From Blastocatellia bacterium (GTDB lineage: Bacteria > Acidobacteriota > Blastocatellia > Pyrinomonadales > Pyrinomonadaceae), in assembly GCA_003487805.1 (NCBI GenBank), contig DNNE01000077.1, forward strand, positions 2,368 through 40,307: 37,940 nt of DNA, read 5' to 3'. Position numbers and translations under genes: made by a program. Under the pieces are notes generated by a model, which saw only the letters and a list, made by a program, of their open reading frames with translations, was not told where the DNA came from and ran no database searches. Below, piece after piece: positions 8,786 to 19,400 of the stretch. Every line of letters begins with the position of its first letter. Position 1 is the stretch's first letter.

Positions 8786-10420
8786 ATGCCCTGGGAAGAT
8801 GCGTCACAGCTCCTCAGTAGCTTGAATCAGGCGCTCGATTCTTTTGATTGGACGGCAGCGGAATCGCTCGGCGATAAAATCTCAGCAAGAATTAGAACGA
8901 GTGCCGATCCTTTTCCGGAGGTCTCGGCTAAAAAACTACTTGCAAATTTACGTCGCAAACAACGCTTTCTGACCATGGCCGGAATTGCCGAGAGCTTGGT
9001 TCAGTCGGGCGTCCGCACACCGACCGTGCAGCGGCAATACGCGCAGGCGCTGATAGATCAAGGTTTGCTCACGCCGGCGGAGTCGATGCTTCGTGCGGTG
9101 GTGCAGGATCCGAACGCGGGCGCTGAAGAGTTTGAAGCGCGCGGATTGATTGGGCGAATCTACAAACAACTCTACATCAACCGCAACGACCCGAAGTCTC
9201 CCGCGAACCAGAACAGTCTCGATCGGGCCATTCGGGAATACCTTTCCGTTTATCGGCTCGATCCTCAGCAGCATGTATGGCACGGCATTAACGTGGTCGC
9301 GCTGTCGGCGCGCGCACAACGCGACGGGATCTCGATCAGTGGACTGCCCGATCCGAAGACACTCGCACAGGAGATTCGAAAGACGCTCGACGATCGGGAA
9401 GCGCAATCAACTACTTCGCTCGACTGCTGGGACGTCGCCACCAGATGCGAAGCATGCATCGCAATTGGCGACATGTCGCAGTGTCTTAGTGATGCCCTTG
9501 ACTATGTCGAAGACAAGAATGCAGACGCGTTCGAAATCAGTAGCACGCTGCGCCAGTACACCGAAGTTTGGCAGCTTAACGACAATGAGCCGCCGGGAAA
9601 CCAGTTGCTGCCGATATTGAGAGCAAACCTACTGAAAAAGCGTGGCGCGGTTATCAACCAGGAATTCCAACAGGTCAAACAGGAAGTGAAGACAGTGAGC
9701 GCCGCGGTAAATGACTTGCAGGGAATATATGGCGAAGATCGCATGGTTCCACTGAAGTGGTATCGCAAGGGGCTGGAGCAATGTAACTCGGTAGCACGAA
9801 TCGAAAAACTAAACGGCAAAGGTCACGGCACCGGATGGCTGGTGAACGCGTCAGATTTTTTCCCGAACCGAACCGGTCTCTTGCTGATGACCAACGCGCA
9901 CGTGATCACCGACAAATTCGAGCCGTTCGGGAATAACCCCCTGGCGATTACGCCCGATGATGCGAACGTGAATTTCCAGGCGTTGGGTGACGGTCATACG
10001 TATCCGCTCGGCGAAGTTGTCTGGACCTCGCCACCAGAGGCCGACAAATTCGACGCGACCTTCGTGACCATCAAAGGCGAACTGCCGGCCGAGGCCAAAG
10101 GTTTGACCATTCACAAGAAGCCGGTTCAGATGGCCCAACCCACACCGCGGCTCTACATCATCGGACATCCGGGTGGTCGCGATCTGGAGATTTCGTTGCA
10201 GGACAATTACCTGCTCGGTTGCACGGACCGGCTTCTTCATTATCGAACTCCGACTGAGCACGGCAGTTCGGGAAGCCCGGTCTTTGAACCTGACGACTGG
10301 CGAGTTGTCGCCCTTCACCATAAGGGCAGCAGCACAATGAACCGCATCGATGGTCAACCTGGCACCTATGCCGCGAATGAAGGAGTTGCGGTTCTCGCGA
10401 TTCAAAAAGAGCCGAAGTGA
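8786..10420 (+). CDS. TPR-containing trypsin-like serine protease
   Basis: A 544-residue protein. ATG at 8786 is chosen because GGAGGA (8775-8780) sits at ideal distance; the frame stays open upstream but without a good ribosome site. Residues about 1-290 are helical with TPR-like units (PTVQRQYAQALIDQGLLTPAESML and REYLSVYRLDPQQHV), resembling the TRAFs-binding/DUF4071-type helical region. Residues about 330-540 form an S1-type (chymotrypsin-fold) protease: H372 in MTNAHVI, D423 in KFDATFV, and S495 in HGSSGSPVF, where GSSGSP replaces the common GDSGGP. No signal peptide is seen, so it should act in the cytoplasm. Such cytoplasmic trypsin-like proteases fused to helical repeats occur in bacterial conflict and signalling loci. 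The stop lies 54 bp before the phosphoesterase gene, consistent with an operon. Confidence 0.85.
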   Translation: MPWEDASQLLSSLNQALDSFDWTAAESLGDKISARIRTSADPFPEVSAKKLLANLRRKQRFLTMAGIAESLVQSGVRTPTVQRQYAQALIDQGLLTPAESMLRAVVQDPNAGAEEFEARGLIGRIYKQLYINRNDPKSPANQNSLDRAIREYLSVYRLDPQQHVWHGINVVALSARAQRDGISISGLPDPKTLAQEIRKTLDDREAQSTTSLDCWDVATRCEACIAIGDMSQCLSDALDYVEDKNADAFEISSTLRQYTEVWQLNDNEPPGNQLLPILRANLLKKRGAVINQEFQQVKQEVKTVSAAVNDLQGIYGEDRMVPLKWYRKGLEQCNSVARIEKLNGKGHGTGWLVNASDFFPNRTGLLLMTNAHVITDKFEPFGNNPLAITPDDANVNFQALGDGHTYPLGEVVWTSPPEADKFDATFVTIKGELPAEAKGLTIHKKPVQMAQPTPRLYIIGHPGGRDLEISLQDNYLLGCTDRLLHYRTPTEHGSSGSPVFEPDDWRVVALHHKGSSTMNRIDGQPGTYAANEGVAVLAIQKEPK

Positions 10421-10474
10421 TTCAGTGCTCGCATCACTGCAAGGCAATATCAAGAACCTCCGGAGGACACCATT

Positions 10475-11770
10475 GTGGCTAAAGCACCTGTAATCGTTAC
10501 CTATGCTCGTTTGCGCGACAAATTCAACAAAGCGGGACAGGAGAGACTGGTTGACGCGTTCAAAGCTCCAGCACCCGAAGGTTTCGAGGCGGCCGAACCA
10601 GCCGCTACCGATCAGGAAGCCGCCGAAGCGATGGAGCAGTTGTCCAAAGCCATGAAGGCGATGGAGGATGCTGAGCATGTGCCCGGCGTCCTGTCTGCGC
10701 CCGACGATGGATTTGCTTCCGTTTTGCAGAGTGTGCTGGCCAAACGATCCGCTGAGATCAATAAGACCGGCCCGGCGGCGGCGGGCGCACTCGAGGCGCA
10801 GTTTGACGAGCACGACGTCCTCGGCTGGGCCAAAAGCCTGTTGACGTGGTTCAAGGGATTGAAGCCGCACCCATGGCAGACCGCGCCGGCGGCCGCTGAC
10901 GCAATTCCGAATACTTCGCGCGTCGCTGTCTTAGGCGACTGGGGATCAGGTTTATACGGCGCGCCTGTGTGCGCGTCGAGTATTCAAAACGATGCGCATG
11001 ATTACCAGGTGCTGCTGCACCTCGGTGATGTCTACTACTCAGGCACGAACGATGAAATCAAAGATCGATTTCTCAGTCTGTGGCCAAAGAAACCAAACGC
11101 GATCAATCGGGCCTGTAATGCGAACCACGAAATGTACACGGGCGGCTATGGCTACTTCGATCTGATACTCAAACAGTTCAATCAGCCGGCCAGTTACTTC
11201 GCGCTGCAAAATGATCACTGGTTGCTGGTGGGCCTCGACACCGCTTACAAAGAATGGGAATTGGTGAACGATCAAGTCGCCTGGTTAACGAATCTGATCG
11301 CGTCTGCCGGCGATCGGCGTGTGGTGCTCTTCAGTCACCACCAACTTTTTTCCTGGGCCGACAAAGCTCAGACGAAGATGCAATCGCAACTCGCCGCGTT
11401 ACTGAGCAGCAAGAGAATCTTCGCGTGGTATTGGGGACACGAACATCGTTGCGTGATCTATGATCAGCATCCGGTTTGGGACATCCACGGCCGCTGTATT
11501 GGTCACAGCGGGTATCCTTACTTTCGCGACAAATTCAAAGAAGGAGAGACCGTCCAATCCGGTCCCCAGGGATCGTCATGGCGCAAAGTCGATACCAAGA
11601 ACATGGTGCCGGGCGCACTGATTCTTGAAGGACCCAACCCTTACATCCCGGGCCACGCGGATGAGTACGGGCCGAACGGCTATGTCACACTTGAGCTGGA
11701 TGGCGAGCATCTGAAAGAAATTGTGCAAATGCCGGACAGCAGCACCGCTTACGAGAAGCAACTGAGTTGA
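10475..11770 (+). CDS. Calcineurin-like metallophosphoesterase
   Basis: A 431-residue protein with a GTG start preceded by CCGGAGGA. Residues about 1-140 are an Ala/Glu-rich helical extension unlike known domains. The catalytic domain (about 148-400) has the metallophosphoesterase metal ligands in order: D155 in LGDWGSG, D185 in LGDVYYSG, N217-H218 in NANHEMY (canonical GNHE), H288-H289 in FSHHQLF, and H322/H324 in WGHEHR. The GDWG first motif recalls purple-acid-phosphatase-like members rather than GDxHG. No signal peptide is present, so a cytoplasmic phosphatase, phosphodiesterase or nucleotidase is likely; the substrate is unknown. It lies directly behind the trypsin-like protease gene, and the two probably work together. 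Confidence 0.88.
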   Translation: MAKAPVIVTYARLRDKFNKAGQERLVDAFKAPAPEGFEAAEPAATDQEAAEAMEQLSKAMKAMEDAEHVPGVLSAPDDGFASVLQSVLAKRSAEINKTGPAAAGALEAQFDEHDVLGWAKSLLTWFKGLKPHPWQTAPAAADAIPNTSRVAVLGDWGSGLYGAPVCASSIQNDAHDYQVLLHLGDVYYSGTNDEIKDRFLSLWPKKPNAINRACNANHEMYTGGYGYFDLILKQFNQPASYFALQNDHWLLVGLDTAYKEWELVNDQVAWLTNLIASAGDRRVVLFSHHQLFSWADKAQTKMQSQLAALLSSKRIFAWYWGHEHRCVIYDQHPVWDIHGRCIGHSGYPYFRDKFKEGETVQSGPQGSSWRKVDTKNMVPGALILEGPNPYIPGHADEYGPNGYVTLELDGEHLKEIVQMPDSSTAYEKQLS

Positions 11771-11839
11771 ATGGGAAGAGTTGGTTCGTAGCTACGAATC
11801 TTGTGCCGCGATAGTCAACGGTCTGTCTATCATCGCTGC

Positions 11840-12064
11840 CTACTCGACGGGCTCGAAATTCGCTTCGAAATATTCTTTAGAAACCAGCCACTGGTCCTCA
11901 TGATCAGCGGGGTTTCGCGCGATCATATCGCCTTCTTTGGGCGAGCCTGCGTCGCGATCCGTTGCTGAGATCGAAATTCGATCGCTCAGTTTCTCGCCCG
12001 GCAGATAAGGCCGCAGCTCGGCAATCTGTTTGCGCCGGTATTGTTTGAATTCGCCTTCGCTCAT
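11840..12064 (-). CDS. Small conserved hypothetical protein
   Basis: A 74-residue protein reading MSEGEFKQYRRKQ at its N-terminus, then LRPYLPGE, ISATDRDAGSPKEGDMIARNP and QWLVSKEYFEANFEPVE. These motifs look familiar from small uncharacterised proteins in many bacteria, where a similar YRRKQ...MRPY...AGSPK.GDMIARNP...QWLV.. pattern occurs; I recall no function. It is soluble, acidic at the C-terminus, and has no Cys. It is convergent with the phosphoesterase gene (69 bp apart). The spacer holds a perfect 14-bp palindrome, TTCGTAGCTACGAA, at 11785-11798. Confidence 0.75.
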   Translation of the reverse strand: MSEGEFKQYRRKQIAELRPYLPGEKLSDRISISATDRDAGSPKEGDMIARNPADHEDQWLVSKEYFEANFEPVE

Positions 12065-12107
12065 TACTCTGACCTCTCTTGTGGCTAGAAGAGTATCAGA
12101 AACGAAA

Positions 12108-12126
12108 AGCGCCCCCTAAGGGCGCT
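12108..12126 (-). terminator. Minus-strand hairpin terminator
   Basis: Read on the minus strand, AGCGCCC and GGGCGCT form a 7-bp stem with a 5-base loop, followed by TTTCGTTT. It lies just beyond the tRNA 3'-end remnant at 12149-12166, so it could originally have terminated the tRNA transcript; today it serves any transcript from the TPR remnant. Confidence 0.6.
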
Positions 12127-12148
12127 ACTTTTCGATCGGTTGTTGTCT

Positions 12149-12166
12149 ACCCAGCAGGACTCGAAC
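12149..12166 (-). repeat. tRNA T-arm/acceptor remnant (att-like scar, outer copy)
   Basis: Eighteen bases, on the minus strand GTTCGAGTCCTGCTGGGT, are identical to 13029-13046 in the same orientation. They correspond to the T-loop, T-stem 3' strand and start of the acceptor 3' strand of a tRNA. The T-stem 5' strand is not conserved, so this is a remnant and not a tRNA gene. Directly repeated tRNA 3' ends are the classic footprint of integration at tRNA genes. Confidence 0.65.
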
Positions 12167-12178
12167 AAATTTGCGGCA

Positions 12179-12612
12179 TCATTGAGGAATTCTCATCCGC
12201 TGGAGAAGTTCGTTGAAGCGCGGATCGGAGTGCAGCGAGTCCAGTTGCGGATCGAGATGCACCCAGATAAGTTGTGGATCTCTTTCTTCGTAAGCTTTGT
12301 TCAGCCAGTCAATCGCCTCGTCCTTCTGGTCCAGGGCCGTGTAGAGAAGCGCGATCATAAACGGCGAAACAAAGTGCTGCCTGCGTGTATCGAGAAACGT
12401 TTTGAGAATCGTTTGCGCTTCACCCTTTCGCCCGGAGCTGGCGTGGGCGTATCCCAACGCTTCGAGCATGTTCGGATTGTTCGGCGAGGAAGCTAATCCC
12501 TTCCGGCATTCGTCAATCGCGCGGTCGTATGCGCCCTTCCGCTCATAAGCCTGCGCGATCAGAAAAGGAAAAGGCACAAAGTCAGGGTCCAGCGTGTGAG
12601 CAGACGCCGAAT
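12179..12612 (-). pseudogene. N-terminally truncated TPR protein
   Basis: The intact C-terminal part of a TPR protein (about 132 residues from a GTG at 12577): AYERKGAYDRAIDECRKGL, ALGYAHASSGRKGEAQ and ALLYTALDQKDEAIDWLNKAYEER are consecutive repeats. It ends in DPRFNELLQRMRIP, the typical C-terminus of the long TPR tails of Acidobacteriota kinase or adenylate-cyclase-like proteins. The frame and the homology-like text (LDPDFVPFPF) run on upstream of the GTG to about 12610 and then lose sense. A larger gene has therefore probably lost its 5' part here. No ribosome binding site supports 12577 as a genuine start, although a short residual protein cannot be excluded. Confidence 0.6.
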
Positions 12613-12639
12613 CATTCCTGGGCGAAAACGGTTGGGGCG

Positions 12640-12990
12640 CCGGCGACCACGCATACCGAAGCCATGGGTAACACCGTGACCCAATGCAGGTACAGCGCGC
12701 CCTCGGGCAATAAGAGAGTTGGCTTGCTGTTACGCCAGGCTGCTGCCACGGATCAGGCAGCGAAAATCTTTAGGCAAGCACGCGACACTTCAAAAGAGTT
12801 GTCCGGCGCGGACCCGCAAGCGATCGATGGGCTGGGTGACAGTGCCTATTGGACCGGCGGAAATCTGAAGCAACTCAACGTGCTCAAAGGTGACGCATGG
12901 CTGATTATCACGGCGAGTGCGGGTAACGGAACTGATCCGCTTGAAGCGAGCAAGAGTGTCTCACGGAAAATATTGGCGCGCGTGCCTTGA
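12640..12990 (+). pseudogene. N-terminally truncated small exported-type protein
   Basis: An open frame of about 115 residues that reads as a real protein end: MGNTVTQCRYSAP, then LLLRQAAATDQAAKIFRQARD, then the compact motif GLGDSAYWTGGNLKQLNVLKGDAWLIIT, then SRKILARVP and stop. The GLGD-AYW-LKG-WLII arrangement recalls small DUF3558-like lipoproteins, but this is a resemblance only. The expected signal peptide and first half are absent. Upstream of about 12640 the frame enters the sequence of the opposite-strand TPR remnant. The first Met is at 12664, without a ribosome binding site. Confidence 0.5.
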
Positions 12991-13022
12991 ACCGGCCGCA
13001 GGTGTGGTGTTGAAAATAAATC

Positions 13023-13050
13023 TGGTGCACCCAGCAGGACTCGAACCTGC
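13023..13050 (-). pseudogene. tRNA 3' end (T-arm, acceptor strand, CCA) without its 5' part
   Basis: On the minus strand this reads as a T-arm, stem GCAGG/CCTGC around TTCGAGT (13050-13034), then the acceptor 3' strand TGGGTGC (13033-13027), discriminator A (13026) and CCA (13025-13023). Immediately 5' of the T-stem the sequence is not tRNA. The acceptor strand is exactly complementary to GCACCCA at the 5' end of the tRNA-Arg half at 23799-23839 on the same strand. It may be the other half of a split tRNA-Arg(TCG), or an attachment-site scar. Confidence 0.75.
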
Positions 13051-13424
13051 GCGCAGCCGCAACAGTTGAGAAGAGCGGCGAACTTGACTTCATCGATCGT
13101 CAGCTCGAGCGATTTCTACCGATCGTCCAGCGCGCTATCGAGAAAAAATCCATGGTCGTTGCTCTCCAGCTTTGGGAACGAACGCCGAGCGTAGTGCTTC
13201 TACCCTTTCATCTCCACTTGAGATGGTTGGAACGAATAGAATCGTTATCGCCTTAATGCAACGTTTGGTTTTGTGGCCCTACGGTTAACACCCTTAGAAC
13301 TCTTTTTCTTTATGACTCCGCGCCCCTTGCCGCTTCATTTGTTCTATTACTTTGCGGTGCTCAAAACGATCCAGATAGCTGATGTGCTAACGGAGCAATA
13401 AGGCACGTTGGAAGGGGAATTCTC
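13051..13424. other. Gene-poor stretch between tRNA remnant and RHS promoter
   Basis: No supported gene. One plus-strand frame (13056-13256) is open for 66 codons without a start and reads GELDFIDRQLERFLPIVQRA, which looks mildly protein-like; it could be a decayed gene end or chance. No hairpin or repeat is obvious. Confidence 0.4.
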
Positions 13425-13453
13425 TTGACAGTAAGGATTGTTGCGATTAGAAT
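13425..13453 (+). promoter_or_regulatory. Near-consensus sigma-70 promoter of the RHS gene
   Basis: TTGACA (13425-13430, perfect -35), a 17-bp spacer, then TAGAAT (13448-13453, 5 of 6). The predicted start near 13460 gives a leader of about 40 bases containing AAAGGAG (13486-13492) before the ATG at 13499. This is the best-matching promoter in the window and implies strong, possibly constitutive, expression. Confidence 0.75.
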
Positions 13454-13498
13454 CCGCGCGTTTTCTTGCTACCACGCCTGCTTTGAAAGGAGAACCCC

Positions 13499-16400
13499 AT
13501 GCTCCTCCATCGTCTTATCCGTTTTCGGATTCGCTTAGCTCCATTTATTGCAGTTCTACTCTGTCTGAGTATCTTCGCCAGCACCGCCGCGATGCCTGTG
13601 GCCAATGCGGCAAACGGCATTTGGCAGAAGCCAAAGGAGTCGGGTAACGATAAGGCGCGCAAAGTCAAACCCACGCCTCCAGACAAGGGGCGACCAAAGC
13701 TGACGTTGCCGAGTCTTGATGCGATTCGCGGTCATCGCGAGAATCATCCGGAAATCAAACCCGCCGTCGAGTCATCGGTGAGAAACAAGCGGAAGCCGCT
13801 ACAAAAGTGGGATGGGCGGAAGGTGGGGGATCCTGGTACGACGGGTCCTCGTCCGAATGCCAGGAATCAGCGTGGCGCGGAGCAGTCGACGCGCATCGGT
13901 AATAACAGCTCAAGCGATGGCAGGTTCAATCACTCGCGGAGATCGCTGGCGGCCCCTCCTCCGCTGCCCGATGACAGCTTCGTGGTGAGTTTTGTTGGTA
14001 ACGCGTTGGGCCGCAGTATCAACAGCGCAGAGCAAACCTACTGGGACGACATCCTGCGCTCCGCATACTATCAGGGACCGGACGCCGTGTTCACGGCAGC
14101 GCGTGAGATGGGTCGGACGATTTTTCAATCGAAGGATTATTACGACCGCGGCCGTTCCAACCGTGATTATGTTTACGATTTGTACATGACGTACCTCATG
14201 CGCGATCCGTCGAATCCGTATGATGGCGGCTGGGATTTCTGGACGAGCATCTGCGACTCGTACGGTCGTGAAGCGGTGCGCGCGGCGTTCGACGCCTGTG
14301 GAGATTTCTATAACCTGGTCGCTTCGATAACACCAAACGGCGCCATCAGCAGCGGTGTGGGATCAATTTCGAGTGCGCGCGTCGATCCGTTCAATGAGAG
14401 TGGAAATCAGGTTCAGGCGCGCGACGCTGAATGGAATGTGCCGATCATCAGTTTGCCTGGGCGGGCCGGTCTCGATCTGGGTTTGGGCCTTTCTTACTCG
14501 TCATTGGTTTGGACGAAGTCCGGTCCATATCTCTATTTCGACGAAGATATCAGTCAAATTAGTCCGGGATTTCATCTTGGGTTCGCTTCGATTCAAGGTC
14601 CTTACTTCGATCCGGCGACACACAAGAAGGTTTATATGCTTGTCAGTTCGTCAGGTCGTCGCGTCGAATTGCGGCAAGTAGGAGACGGCGCATACGAAGC
14701 AGCCGATTCCTCTCACTTGCAGCTGGTAGAAGGTGGTCATAGCGGGGCGCAAGAGGTGAACTGGACGAATATGTCAGGGGTTTCAGTCAACGGCAGTACG
14801 CTCGCAGCGACTTACGGATACTGGGCTGCTGGCGCCTCGTCGACGCAGACGATTCCGTCAGGTGATGGCTATGTCGAGGCGACCATCGCCGAGACTAACA
14901 CCTATCGAATGATCGGCCTGGGTAATAGTGACAGCAGTCAAAGTTATACCGACATCGATTTCGCGTGGTATCCGGCCGCCGATGGAAACCTCTACATCTA
15001 CGAGAGTGGCACGTACGTTGGTTCTTTTGGCCCTTATGCGATCGGGGATGGGTTGCGTGTGGCCGTCGAAGGCGGCACCGTGAAGTACCGGAAAAACGGC
15101 CAGCTGCTCTACACGAGCGCTCACGCGCCTACCTACCCTTTGGCAGTCGACACCTCGTTCTACAATCCCGGCAGCACACTGAATAATGTCGTGATGAGTA
15201 ACGGGAGTGTGACTGCCCCATCAGGAACGCTGCTCCTTTGTTCCAATGACGGCACACGGATTCTATATTCGTCGTATGCGAACGACTGGCAGGCGACGCA
15301 GATAAAGGATCGCAACGGAAACTATCTGACGATCGATAACGACTGGCGCGGAGATATTCATACAATTACCGACACACTCGGTCGCATCATCTATTTCAAC
15401 AATGACGGCAACGGCAACCTTAGTTCGATCACGCAATACACCGGCGGCGGTTGGCACACGTGGGCCACGTTTGGCTGGGGGGCTCCTCAGAGCATGAGCG
15501 TCTCAAACATGAGCGGAGTTATCGGCACGTATCAGGGTGAATCAGTGCCCGTGCTGCGGCAAGTCAATCTGATGGACGGCTCCTACTACACCTTCGAATA
15601 CACAGGGGTGGGCCAGGTCAACGTCATTCGCCGATACAGTTCGGACAACACGCAGCAATCTTATGTCGCCTATGACTATGACGGGTCCACGACTGATTGT
15701 CCGCGCATCTATCAAACTCGCGTGTGGGCCAACGGTTGGAACGGTTCTCCGGGTGTGCCTGCTGAAGTTGCCACGCAACTTGACGTGGTGAGTGGCAACG
15801 GTCATCGCATGATCACTCCCGATGGCACGAGTTACATTGAATACTACGGCAGCGGCTGGCAAAACGGCCTGGTCACTGATGCGCGGGTGTATGCGCCCGG
15901 CCTGCAGAGACAAACCACGACCGCTTATACACAGGACAATGCCGGCGTCAATTATCAGATCAATCCGCGAGTAGCGGAGACGAATGTTTACGATGCGGTG
16001 GGCAACCGCAGGCGCACGACGATCGATTACACCGGCTCTTTTGGTTTACCCGGGCAGCTCACGGAGTACGACGCCAATGCGAGTAGCGTTCTTCGCTATA
16101 CCAGGGTCGAGTATGTCGATGATTCTTACTACACCAGCCGGCGAATAATCAGGTTGCCTTCGAGGCAGACGGTATACAACGGAAGCGGGGGTATTGAAGC
16201 GCGTACGAGTTACGGCTACGACGCAGGTTCGATCAATTCGCAGGCGCAATATGCGACGCAGCACGATTACTCTTATGACACTAACTACTACGCTCGCGGC
16301 AATGTGACCGAAGTGTTTCGCTGGGACGCAAGCGATCCCGATAATCAATCGAAGCGACTCACCGCTGAGATGACCTATGACGCCGCGGGAAATCTCTTGA

Positions 16401-19400
16401 CCACGGCCGATCCAGCGACACATACGACCACGCTCAACTACGGCGACTCGTTCTCAGATTCGACGAATCATAATGCGTACGCTTATCCGGAAATATTGAC
16501 TGATGCCGATGGTTATTCGTCTTACGTCCAATATGACTACGACTTCGGCGCAAAGACGCGGACTGAAGGTGCGGCGCCGGCCGGCCAGTCGGTGGGAGCG
16601 ATACAGTATTTCTATTACGACGGCGCGCGACGGGTATACGAGATCTACAACGGTAACAATGGGTCGGCGACTTACTTCGGCTATGGTCCCAACTATTCGC
16701 AGACGTGGGCTAGTGTAAACAGCCTGTACGACAATTATTCATTCCGTTACTTCGACGGGTTCGGCCGCGACACCGCCTCAGTAAGCTATCACCCCAGCAC
16801 CGGCACCTATGGTACCCGACTAACCTACTACGACGTGATGGGCCGTGTCTCGCAGCAGTCGAATCCGACCGAGATGTATGGCAACTGGAGTCCTTCTGCC
16901 GATGAAGCGGGCGGTTGGATCTACAGCTACCAGACTTATGACTGGAAAGGCCGTCCGCTGGTGACGACCAATCAGGACGGCACGCAAAGATACGCCAGCT
17001 ACACGGGTTGCGGCTGCGCTGGCGGCGAAGTTGTATTGGTCACTGATGAGGTAGGACGGCAGCAAAGATCCTATGCCGACGTCTTAGGTCGACAGTGGAA
17101 AACGGAATCTCTGAATTGGGATGGCAGTGTTTATTCGACCACGGACACGTCCCTGAACTCCCGTGACCAGGCTTACCTCATTCGTCAATTTCAGGGAACG
17201 GACGGTAGTGGAGTTTATCAGGACACATCGCTCGGCTACGACGGCTATGGCCGACTTCAGAGTAAACATGTTCCTGAGCAGAACGCGGGGACTGCCACGA
17301 CCTATGTCTACAACAATGACGACACAACTTATTCGGTTACGGACGCGCGTGGAGCGACGAACACATTTAGTTATAACAATCGCCACCTCGTGACAGGTGT
17401 CACGTTTACCGCGCCGGCCGGGATTGCCGCCACGCCAAGCGTGTCCATTGCTTACGATGCGGAGGGCAATAAGAGTTCGATTAATGACGGTACCGGCAGC
17501 GTCAGCTTCGCCTACGATCAGCTATCGCATCTTACGTCTGAAACGCGTTATGTGAGCGCGGCGGGGAGATACTATCACCTCAATTACGGGTACAACCTGG
17601 CAGGACAGTTGACTGCGCTGGGCATGTCTGATTGGTCGCAACAGGTGAACTACAACTACGATGGAAACGGCCGGCTCGCAAGCGTGACCGGCAGCGGCTT
17701 CACCAACACGCATATTGACGGATATTGGCCTAACTGGACGTACGTCACCGAATCGGCGCCGACGTTTGTTTCCAGCATTGGTTATCGCGCCTGGGGTGCG
17801 GTGAAGCAGTTGAACTACGGCAACAACACTCAGTTGTCTATGAGTTACAACAGCCGAATGCTCTCGACACAATATCAGGTAGGATTGAAGAATTGGGACG
17901 GCAGCAACTACACCGCCGGATCCAACTACACCTATTACAATGATGGCAAGATCAACTATGCCGGACGGCTTGACAACAGTGTGTTCGATCGAAAGTTCAA
18001 CTACGATCAAGTGGGTCGAATTCAGGACGCTTTGACGGGCACAGAAGCGCGCGGCGGCTCAACGCCTGATGGTCCATTCCGAGAAAGTTTCGGATACGAC
18101 GTGTGGGGAAATACGACTTCACAGACGCATCGGCTGTGGGGTGGGAGCACCACCTCCGATGGTTATTCATTCAGCAATAACCGGCGCTCGGGTTTCGGTT
18201 ACGATGCGAACGGTTTTGCTGTGTGGACGAATGATAACAATCTTTGGTACAGCCACGACTACGATGCGGCCGGCAAACGCACTCACTTTGTGCCGGAGAT
18301 AGCCGATGTGGGCGGTATGCCTGTCTATGAAACGAACGACACTTACGACGGCGCAGGCTTTCCGGTGCAGCGTGTCGACACGCAGCGTTCGCAAGATCCT
18401 TATACGGGACAAATCACCACGCAATCAAACACGAGTTATTCTTTGCACTCGACAGCGCTCGGGGGCGCGGTGGTCGCCGTGTTGGACGCCCAGGGAAACA
18501 AAGCCGGCGCCAACATCTACGCGCAAGGTATGCAAATCGCAACTGAGACGATTTGGGGACCATCTTCAAATTACGCGCGTCTTGAATGGCGACATACGGA
18601 GCCCACTACCGGCAGCAACATTGTTTCTAACTTTTCGGGCAATGAGATGAGCTATCAGGAGATGGATCCGTTGGGCGCCGACGTGACGAGCCCGCCGCCT
18701 CCTCCCGATCCGTTAACTTACGAGACACCCGATTACCTGAACCCCAAATTCGCGTCGCAGCCGATCGAGATCGAAGGCGGTCCATCGCAGGAATATGAAG
18801 AGGCCAACGCCGCCTGGGGCGCGGCCATGGACGATATGTACGATCGCATGCTGGCGGAATTCTATTGGTCAAAAGGGGAGCGCGATGCCGTGCAGCAGAT
18901 ACTTGCGCGCAATCCGAACGTTGGGATTGAATACAACAGAGTGGGTTTTGGCCGGCCATCTGTGAGTGGATCTCTGTTCGGCATGGATGCGGCTAGACTC
19001 TTGAACGCGCTGGGCACGTTAATGGACAGTGGCGATCTGGTACAAATTGGGGGTCCCGGGTTTTCCGCCCCCGGAGGCGATCGTCGTTACGATCATGCGC
19101 AGAAACCGCAGGACCCTTGGGCTAATGTAAATGGCTCAGCGAAAGGAGCTGGCAGCACCGATGATGTCGAAAAGCCTTGCATCGATAGAATTGAAGACGT
19201 TTATCAAGATATGAAGCAATTAGCAGGCAAACTCGGTGGTGAGCTTACGGGTTTTGACAGGAGACCAAACATCCGCTTTAGAAGCGCTACTATTACTACG
19301 GACGGATCAAGTTTTAAATTCTATGTCCGAGCCTTGCGCGAGCTCGGCTTTGGAAATAATGATGCCCTCGATCATCCCGAAGGAGTGGGATTTCAAATGA

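Noticed and set aside
9851..10870. 339-codon minus-strand frame across the protease/phosphoesterase junction
   Set aside because: Both plus-strand genes beneath it have intact catalytic motifs; the frame has no recognisable domain.
11785..11798. 14-bp palindrome TTCGTAGCTACGAA as a terminator
   Set aside because: No T-run follows on either strand and the stem has no loop; could be chance or a protein site.
12140..12496. Plus-strand frame opposite the TPR remnant
   Set aside because: The minus strand carries clear TPR repeats; the plus frame has none.
13056..13256. Start-less 66-codon open frame reading FIDRQLERFLPIVQRAIEKK
   Set aside because: Mildly protein-like but short and without a start; kept only as a possible gene remnant in the gap description.
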